This document shows positions 5,663 to 9,829 of a DNA stretch of 9,829 bases, piece by piece (position 1 is the stretch's first letter; each line of letters begins with the position of its first letter). This DNA is from Rubritepida sp. (GTDB lineage: Bacteria; Pseudomonadota; Alphaproteobacteria; Acetobacterales; Acetobacteraceae). The position numbers were made by a program, and so were the translations under genes. The stretch covers positions 1 through 9,829 of the forward strand of contig JACMRO010000483.1 of the NCBI GenBank assembly GCA_014376425.1, in the 5' to 3' direction. A model generated the notes under the pieces. That model was not told the origin of the DNA. It saw only the letters and a program-made list of their open reading frames with translations, and ran no database searches.

Positions 5663-6309
5663 GGCATCCAATAATGCGCAAGATCCTGCTCGCCGCCGCA
5701 CTCGCCGCCGCACTGCCCGCCGCGGCGCAGAACCGCTTCCCCACAATCCCGCCCGAACAGATGACGGAGGCGCAGCGGTCGCTGGCCGCGGCCATCCAGG
5801 GCGGCCCGCGCGCCGCCGTGCCTGGGCGCGACAATTCCATCGGCGGTCCGTTCAACCCGTGGCTGCGCAGTCCCGCGGTGGGCAACCTGCTGCAGCAGCT
5901 GGGCGCCGAACTGCGCTTCCGCACCTCGTTGCCAGCCGCGCTGAATGAATTCGCCATCCTGATCACCGCCCGGGAATGGTCTTCGCAGTATGAGTGGTTC
6001 GCGCATCACCGCCTGGCGCTGGCGGCGGGGCTGCCGGCTGCGGTCGCGGCTGACCTGGCCGAGGGCCGCCGCCCCGCCGGCATGGATGACGACCAGCGCA
6101 TCATCTACGAATTCTGCACTGAACTGCACCGCGACCGCTTCGTCTCCGATGCCGCTTTCGATGCCGTTCGCCGTCGCTTCGGCGAGCAGGGGGTGATCGA
6201 TCTCATCGCCGTCAGCGGCTATTACGTCACGGTTGCAATGACGCTCAACACCGCCCGCGTGGCGCTGCCTGCCGGTATCGCCCCACCACTGCCGGAGCTG
6301 CGCCGCTGA
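5659..6309 (+). CDS. Exported carboxymuconolactone decarboxylase family protein
   Basis: 216 residues from ATG 5659, or 211 from ATG 5674. ATG 5659 overlaps the preceding stop as ATGA. ATG 5674 has GAGG at 5661-5664 and gives a cleaner signal peptide, so the start is ambiguous. The N-terminus MRKILLAAALAAALPAAAQ is a Sec signal with likely cleavage after AAA (before Q24, 216-residue numbering), so the mature protein is periplasmic. Residues ~63-200 show the helical CMD/AhpD-like fold: FNPWLRSP, LNEFAILITAREW and YEWFAHHRLALAAGLP, the E/W...H...A..G core. There is no CxxC pair (the only cysteine is C153), so it is not a peroxidatic AhpD type. Last gene of the operon. Role inferred: extracytoplasmic decarboxylase or a binding relative. 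Confidence 0.82.
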   Translation: MRHPIMRKILLAAALAAALPAAAQNRFPTIPPEQMTEAQRSLAAAIQGGPRAAVPGRDNSIGGPFNPWLRSPAVGNLLQQLGAELRFRTSLPAALNEFAILITAREWSSQYEWFAHHRLALAAGLPAAVAADLAEGRRPAGMDDDQRIIYEFCTELHRDRFVSDAAFDAVRRRFGEQGVIDLIAVSGYYVTVAMTLNTARVALPAGIAPPLPELRR

Positions 6310-6351
6310 TCGCAGCGTCGTAGCCGGGCGCCCCCCGCTTACAGCTGCGAT
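6309..6351. terminator. Inverted repeat spanning convergent stop codons, possible terminator
   Basis: ATCGCAGC (6309-6316) and GCTGCGAT (6344-6351) are perfect 8-bp arms. Between them lies the 8-bp palindrome GGGCGCCC (6326-6333). The repeat straddles the TGA of the CMD-like gene and the TAA (6341-6339) of the cardiolipin synthase gene. There is no T-tract on either side, so intrinsic termination is uncertain. Confidence 0.3.
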
Positions 6352-7739
6352 TCGATCGGCAGCCAACGCAGCACGCCCGCGAGCAGACGGCGGCCCAACG
6401 ATGCGGCCGGCTCGGCGCGGCCGCGATGCACGGTGCTGCCATCGTCCCAGACCAGGCGCCCCTCCTCCAGCCGCAACCGCCAGCTGCGGGCACCATGCGC
6501 GGGCCAGCGATGCTGCCGCCGCATCAGCCGGGCCAGTGGGTGGTGCCGTACCAGCACCCCCATCTCGGTGTTCAGGTTGACCGACCGGTGGTCGAAGTTG
6601 AACGACCCGACGAAGACCGGGCCGTCATCCACCACGATCGCCTTGGTGTGCAGGCTGGCCGAGCTGGAGCCGAACACCCGCAGGCGCTTCTCGCCGCTGT
6701 GCTTGACCTCGAACAGTTCGATGCCCGCCTCCAGCAGCCGCTTGCGGTACCGCACATAGCCCGCATGAACCGCCACCACATCGGTCGCCGCGAGCGAATT
6801 GGTGATGACCGAGACCCGCACGCCCGATTGCGCCAGCGCGATCAGCCGGGCCGCGCCCGTCTCTCCCGGTACGAAGTAGGGCGAGACCAGCAAGGCCTCG
6901 CGCCGCGCGCCCTCGAGCATCGCCTCGATGACCGGCGCCACCGCGCTGCCGGCCAGGCCGCCCGCCTTGTCCGGCGCGTCGGAGACGATGCGGATCGCCT
7001 CGTCGTCCACCTCCATGATGCGGGCCTGCTGCCGGCCGGGGTGGGAGGTGCGTTCCAGGTAGGGCTGCGCCGCGGGGGAGGCCGCCACCGCATCCAGCTT
7101 TCGGCGCAGCCGCGCGAGTGAGCGCTTTGCCGGGCGCACGCTCAGCCGCCGCACCCGCCGCGCCAGCCTGTGCTGCCAGTAGGCCTCGAACACCGCCTCT
7201 GCCGCGGTGGCCGGCGCGCCGCGCAGCATCACGTCCAGGTCGCGGAAATTGACCTCGCCCGAGGCGTCGAAATAGCTGTCACCGACATTGCGGCCACCGC
7301 AGATCACCACCTCGCCATCGGCGATCCAGGCCTTGTTGTGCATCCGGCGATTGAGGTTCCAGTTGCTGACCAGCATCTCGGCCAGCATGCCGGCCTGGCC
7401 CCAGCGCCGCCACCGCGTGCCGTTGAAGCGGCGCAGCTGTATCATCGGGTGGCCGATCAGCGGCGTCAGGCTGAACTCCTGGCCCAGGCCGTTCATGTCA
7501 TCCAGCAGCATGCGCACCCGCACGCCACGATCGGCGGCATGCAGCGCCTCGCGCGCCAGCAGCTGGCCGGTCAGGTCGGCCTTCCAGATGTAGTATTGCA
7601 GGTCGAGGCTGTGTTCGGCGGCACGGGCCGCGGCGGCGCGCGCGGCGAAGGCCGAGACGCCGTCCGAGATCAGCGACAGCCGGCTGCTGCCACCATGCGG
7701 CACCGCGCCGGGCAGCGGCAGGAGCGCCGCCTCGGTCAT
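6339..7739 (-). CDS. Phospholipase D-superfamily cardiolipin synthase, ClsC/YmdC type
   Basis: 466 residues. Two HKD motifs are complete: H134-x-K136-x4-D141 (RMHNKAWIADGE, followed by GGRNVGDSYF) and H364-x-K366-x4-D371 (SLHTKAIVVDD, followed by VGSFNFDHRS and NTEMG). These flanks and the N-terminal LDLQYYIWKADLTGQLL and RGVRVRMLLDD match E. coli YmdC (ClsC) better than ClsA or ClsB. There are no N-terminal membrane helices; a basic stretch at ~191-214 may contact membranes. By family knowledge such enzymes transfer phosphatidyl groups to make cardiolipin, ClsC using phosphatidylethanolamine and phosphatidylglycerol. A related PLD activity is possible. The ATG overlaps the upstream stop (ATGA, 7739-7736), so it is the second gene of a coupled pair. 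Confidence 0.85.
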   Translation of the reverse strand: MTEAALLPLPGAVPHGGSSRLSLISDGVSAFAARAAAARAAEHSLDLQYYIWKADLTGQLLAREALHAADRGVRVRMLLDDMNGLGQEFSLTPLIGHPMIQLRRFNGTRWRRWGQAGMLAEMLVSNWNLNRRMHNKAWIADGEVVICGGRNVGDSYFDASGEVNFRDLDVMLRGAPATAAEAVFEAYWQHRLARRVRRLSVRPAKRSLARLRRKLDAVAASPAAQPYLERTSHPGRQQARIMEVDDEAIRIVSDAPDKAGGLAGSAVAPVIEAMLEGARREALLVSPYFVPGETGAARLIALAQSGVRVSVITNSLAATDVVAVHAGYVRYRKRLLEAGIELFEVKHSGEKRLRVFGSSSASLHTKAIVVDDGPVFVGSFNFDHRSVNLNTEMGVLVRHHPLARLMRRQHRWPAHGARSWRLRLEEGRLVWDDGSTVHRGRAEPAASLGRRLLAGVLRWLPIESQL

Positions 7740-8617
7740 GCCGCCACCAACGCCGGTAGGGCCAGCGCCGCCAGGTTGATCACCGCGCGCAACGGCAGGT
7801 GATCCGACGCCAGCCGGGCCAGCGGGCTGTCATGCACCCGGGGCGGCAGGACCAGGTCGTGCGGGTCGCCCAGAATCTGATCCAGCGCCAGGAAGGGCAG
7901 GCGCGAGGGAAAGCTTGGCTGCTGCGGATGGGCGAAGGGGCCGAAGCGAGGTTCCAGCCGCGCCAGGGAGGAGTGCACGCCGGACCGCCATTCGTTCAGG
8001 TCACCCATCAGGAGGGTGGGCAGGGCTGGCGCCTCGTCCAGCGCGGCCAGGATGGCGGCGGCCTGTTGCGCCCGGTGGCGGCGCAGCAGGCCGAAATGCG
8101 CGGCAACCACCCGCAATGGCCCGCCGGGCATGGCCAGGTCGACGATCAGGGCCCCGCGCGGTTCGGCCCCCGGCAGCACCAGGCGGCGGACATGGGTGGC
8201 GCGGCCGCCGCGGACCAGCAGGGCGTTGCCGCGCCAGCCATGCCCGCCATGCACGGGAGAGACAGGTATCAGCGACAAGCCGGTGCGGCGCTCGACCTCG
8301 CCCAGCTCCAGCAGGCCGGCGCGATGGCCGAAGCGGCGGTCGGCCTCCTGCAGCGCGACGATGTCTGCATCCAGCTCCTCGATCACGGCGGCGACACGGC
8401 CGGGATCGAAGCGTTTGTCCATGCCGACGCAGCGATGCACGTTGTAGGAGGCGACGACGAGGCCGGCGCGCTGCGTGGGCGGGGCGGCGGCGCCCTTCGG
8501 CAGGAAAGCACCCCTGCCGACGATGGCGCGCTGCAGCAGCCGCAGCGCGCCCTGCACCTCATGGCGGAGGTGGGTGTGCCGGCGTGGCGGGTGCAGTGGG
8601 CGGGCGCGATGCGGCAT
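7736..8617 (-). CDS. Endonuclease/exonuclease/phosphatase (EEP) fold protein
   Basis: 293 residues from ATG 8617. Hallmarks of the Mg2+-dependent EEP phosphodiesterase fold are all present: N59 (ASYNVHR), E91 (ALQEAD), H174 (VAAHFG), GDLN at D206/N208 (LLMGDLNEW), LDQIL (245-249) and SDH 271-273 (ASDHLPL). The closest remembered layout is E. coli YbhP, whose gene lies next to cardiolipin synthase clsB. Here the EEP gene is likewise coupled to a cardiolipin synthase gene. The substrate is unknown; phosphodiester substrates range from DNA to phospholipid head groups. The start is uncertain. The first ~50 residues are basic, proline-rich and without motifs, and no strong Shine-Dalgarno precedes ATG 8617. 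An in-frame GTG about 60 nt further in is an alternative. A frame extension to TTG 8782 looks non-coding. Confidence 0.82.
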   Translation of the reverse strand: MPHRARPLHPPRRHTHLRHEVQGALRLLQRAIVGRGAFLPKGAAAPPTQRAGLVVASYNVHRCVGMDKRFDPGRVAAVIEELDADIVALQEADRRFGHRAGLLELGEVERRTGLSLIPVSPVHGGHGWRGNALLVRGGRATHVRRLVLPGAEPRGALIVDLAMPGGPLRVVAAHFGLLRRHRAQQAAAILAALDEAPALPTLLMGDLNEWRSGVHSSLARLEPRFGPFAHPQQPSFPSRLPFLALDQILGDPHDLVLPPRVHDSPLARLASDHLPLRAVINLAALALPALVAA

Positions 8618-8931
8618 AACGGTCCAGGTGACGGGATGGGCGCGGCAAGTGGCCGCGTTCGGCTCAGCATCCCATCGCGCGGATGGACGGTCTGCATCAC
8701 AGCGTGAAATGTAATGTCTGGCCAGGCGGGGAACCAGCCCCCGATGCCTTGAACACCCGAACGCCCGGTAACGGCAGGACAACCCGCTCCACGGGCCAGG
8801 GTCCGTGCAACCGCGGGGCGAATGGTGATTTCAAGTTCTGTCCTGGCCTTGGGGCGCCGCTGGCGGCGCCTGGGCAAAGGTCGGACCCTGCTCAGCGCCG
8901 GCAGGAACAATGGAGGCGGGAGGCCCACGGC
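8618..8931. other. 314-bp divergent intergenic region
   Basis: It lies between the EEP/cardiolipin synthase operon (-) and the small gene at 8932 (+). I see no gene in it. It should hold promoters for both directions, but no clear -35/-10 pair is visible. It contains a short dyad TCAC-AGC-GTGA (8697-8707) inside the least GC-rich patch (about 8692-8720) and a strong GC dyad at 8853-8870. Confidence 0.5.
8853..8870. repeat. GC-rich perfect dyad in the leader of the small gene
   Basis: GGCGCCGC (8853-8860) and GCGGCGCC (8863-8870) are separated by TG. As RNA this gives a 7-bp stem with a 4-nt loop, about 60 nt before the ATG at 8932. It could be a leader hairpin or operator. No T-tract follows. 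Confidence 0.35.
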
Positions 8932-9240
8932 ATGCTTCGCGACATTATCATCTGGCTGTGGTCCAGCTTCATCATCGACCCTGCGCTGGCCGAATTCCAG
9001 GCGCGGACCGGGGCGGCGCGCCTGCCGCCGCTGGCGATGCAGCAGATCCAGAATTGCGGCGCCAAGGCGCCCCTGGTGCTGGCGGACCGCGTGGCCACCG
9101 ATCCATGGTGGGCCGTGCGCACGGTCATCGGCGTTGCGATCGGGGCCACCGATGGCCGGGACATTCTGGCCCGGATGACGCCCGATTGCGCGGCCGCGGT
9201 GGCGCTGGCCTGGCCGGACACCCTGCCGGGCGGCTCGTGA
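8932..9240 (+). CDS. Small hypothetical protein with hydrophobic N-terminus
   Basis: 102 residues; function not recognised. ATG 8932 is preceded by GGGAGG (8918-8923), 8 nt away, and the gene ends at TGA 9238-9240. The N-terminus DIIIWLWSSFIIDPALAEF (residues 4-22) is strongly hydrophobic for about 12 residues, too short and tryptophan-rich for a clear signal peptide but able to lie in or on a membrane. A second apolar run is AVRTVIGVAIGA (61-72). Two cysteines (C42, C86) each lie near polar turns (QNCGAK, TPDCAA). Codon use is GC-rich, like its neighbours. It converges on ahcY with a strong hairpin between them. The good ribosome binding site and the clean stop favour a real gene. Confidence 0.6.
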   Translation: MLRDIIIWLWSSFIIDPALAEFQARTGAARLPPLAMQQIQNCGAKAPLVLADRVATDPWWAVRTVIGVAIGATDGRDILARMTPDCAAAVALAWPDTLPGGS

Positions 9241-9242
9241 TG

Positions 9243-9268
9243 GGCCGGCGGGCTCGCACCCACCGGCC
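9243..9268. terminator. Bidirectional GC hairpin between convergent genes
   Basis: GGCCGGCGGG (9243-9252) pairs with CCCACCGGCC (9259-9268) at nine of ten positions around a 6-nt loop (CTCGCA). It fills most of the 37-bp gap between the small gene (+) and ahcY (-). No T-tract is present on either strand, as is common in GC-rich genomes, so it may act as a weak intrinsic terminator or protect mRNA 3' ends in both directions. Confidence 0.5.
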
Positions 9269-9277
9269 TCGTAGCGC

Positions 9278-9829
9278 TCAGTAGCGGTAGGTGTCGGCCT
9301 TGAACGGGCCTTCGGCTGGCACGCCAATGTAGCTTGCCTGGTCAGCACGCAGCTTGGTCAGCTTGGCACCCACCTTGTCGAGGTGAAGGATCGCCACCTT
9401 CTCATCCAGGTGCTTGGGCAGCACATGGACATCGACCGAGTACTTGCCCGGGTTGGTCCAAAGCTCGATCTGCGCGATCGTCTGGTTGGTGAAGCTGGCG
9501 CTCATCACGAAGCTGGGGTGGCCGGTGGCGTTGCCCAGGTTCACCAGCCGGCCTTCACTCAGCAGGATGATGCGCTTACCGTCGGGGAACTCGATCTCGT
9601 CCACCTGGGGCTTAACGTTCTCCCACCGGAAGTTCCGCAGGCCTTCAATCTGGATCTCGCTGTCGAAGTGGCCGATGTTGCAGACGATGGCGTTGTTCTT
9701 CATCGCCCGCATATGGTCGACGGTCAGCACGTCCTTGTTGCCGGTGGCGGTGACGAAGATGTCGGCCCTGTCGGCCACGTCTTCCATGGTCTGGCCCTCG
9801 TAGCCCTCCATGGCTGCCTGCAGGGCGCA
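9278..9829 (-). CDS. ahcY: Adenosylhomocysteinase, C-terminal part (5' end outside window)
   Basis: 183 residues are visible, continuing beyond the window edge; the first visible codons read CALQAAMEGYEG, the conserved NAD-domain segment. Other invariant family stretches follow: DIFVTATGNKDVLT, NNAIVCNIGHFDSEI, LLSEGRLVNLGNATGHPSFV with VMSASFTNQ, LPKHLDEKVA, and the C-terminal tail FKADTYRY, whose Lys and Tyr contact NAD in the neighbouring subunit. The enzyme hydrolyses S-adenosylhomocysteine to adenosine and homocysteine with bound NAD+, in the cytoplasm, recycling the by-product of SAM-dependent methylation. The stop is TGA at 9280-9278. Nothing is unusual in the visible part. The apparent internal ATG at 9811 is residue M of AAMEGY, not the start. 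Confidence 0.97.
   Translation of the reverse strand, partial: CALQAAMEGYEGQTMEDVADRADIFVTATGNKDVLTVDHMRAMKNNAIVCNIGHFDSEIQIEGLRNFRWENVKPQVDEIEFPDGKRIILLSEGRLVNLGNATGHPSFVMSASFTNQTIAQIELWTNPGKYSVDVHVLPKHLDEKVAILHLDKVGAKLTKLRADQASYIGVPAEGPFKADTYRY

Noticed and set aside
5209..6366. Long minus-strand frame over the dehydrogenase and CMD-like genes (and similar frames at 3888-4889 and 4370-5431).
   Set aside because: These are shadow frames of GC-rich genes on the other strand, with no motifs. The plus-strand genes have complete catalytic motifs.
7799..8707. 302-residue plus-strand frame opposite the EEP gene (and 6426-7121 opposite the cardiolipin synthase gene).
   Set aside because: Gln/Gly/Ala-rich shadow translation. 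The minus-strand frames carry the SDH, GDLN and HKD motifs.
8383..9348. 321-residue minus-strand frame spanning the EEP start region, the small gene and the ahcY end.
   Set aside because: It overlaps three better-supported features, has low-complexity Arg/Pro/Ala composition and shows no motif.

Overview
The window is chromosomal DNA from a very GC-rich bacterium. Gene content and protein style suggest an alphaproteobacterium, most likely in or near the Acetobacteraceae (Roseomonas-like): a host-attachment protein, an alphaproteobacterial-type RTX protein, an acid-sugar cluster and an S-adenosylhomocysteine hydrolase with classic bacterial motifs. No tRNA, rRNA, transposase or CRISPR array was found. 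The taxon is inferred from style, not from a marker gene.

Layout. (1) 1-205 (+) is the 3' end of a host attachment protein gene. (2) 206-655 is a 450-bp non-coding stretch with several small inverted and direct repeats. (3) 656-2770 (+) encodes a 704-residue, calcium-binding, glycine/aspartate-rich RTX protein, probably secreted by a type I system encoded elsewhere. It contains two kinds of internal duplication. (4) 2767-3870 (-) encodes an enolase-superfamily enzyme of the mandelate racemase subgroup. Its stop codon overlaps the RTX stop codon in the tetramer CTAG. (5) Divergent from it, across 107 bp, is a tight three-gene operon on +: a solute-binding-protein-like gene without a signal peptide (3978-4703), a D-2-hydroxyacid dehydrogenase (4700-5662) and an exported carboxymuconolactone-decarboxylase-like protein (5659-6309). 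The three genes overlap by 4 bp at each junction (GTGA, ATGA). The divergent gap holds a near-perfect 21-bp dyad that looks like an operator.

(6) 6339-8617 (-) is a two-gene operon: an endonuclease/exonuclease/phosphatase-fold protein, then a phospholipase D-superfamily cardiolipin synthase of the ClsC/YmdC type, again with an ATGA overlap. (7) 8932-9240 (+) encodes a small unrecognised protein. (8) 9278-9829 (-) is the C-terminal part of adenosylhomocysteinase (ahcY), cut by the window end. A strong GC hairpin lies between these last two convergent genes.

How the genes may work together. The divergent group (MR-type enzyme; binding protein, NAD-dependent dehydrogenase, CMD-like protein) reads as a small catabolic module for an unknown hydroxy-acid or sugar-acid substrate, perhaps under one shared operator. 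The EEP/cardiolipin synthase pair resembles the E. coli ybhP-clsB arrangement and suggests membrane phospholipid work. The most unusual features are the Lys-x-Gln at the mandelate racemase base position, the apparently cytoplasmic solute-binding fold, the 21-bp dyad and the duplicated modules of the RTX protein.
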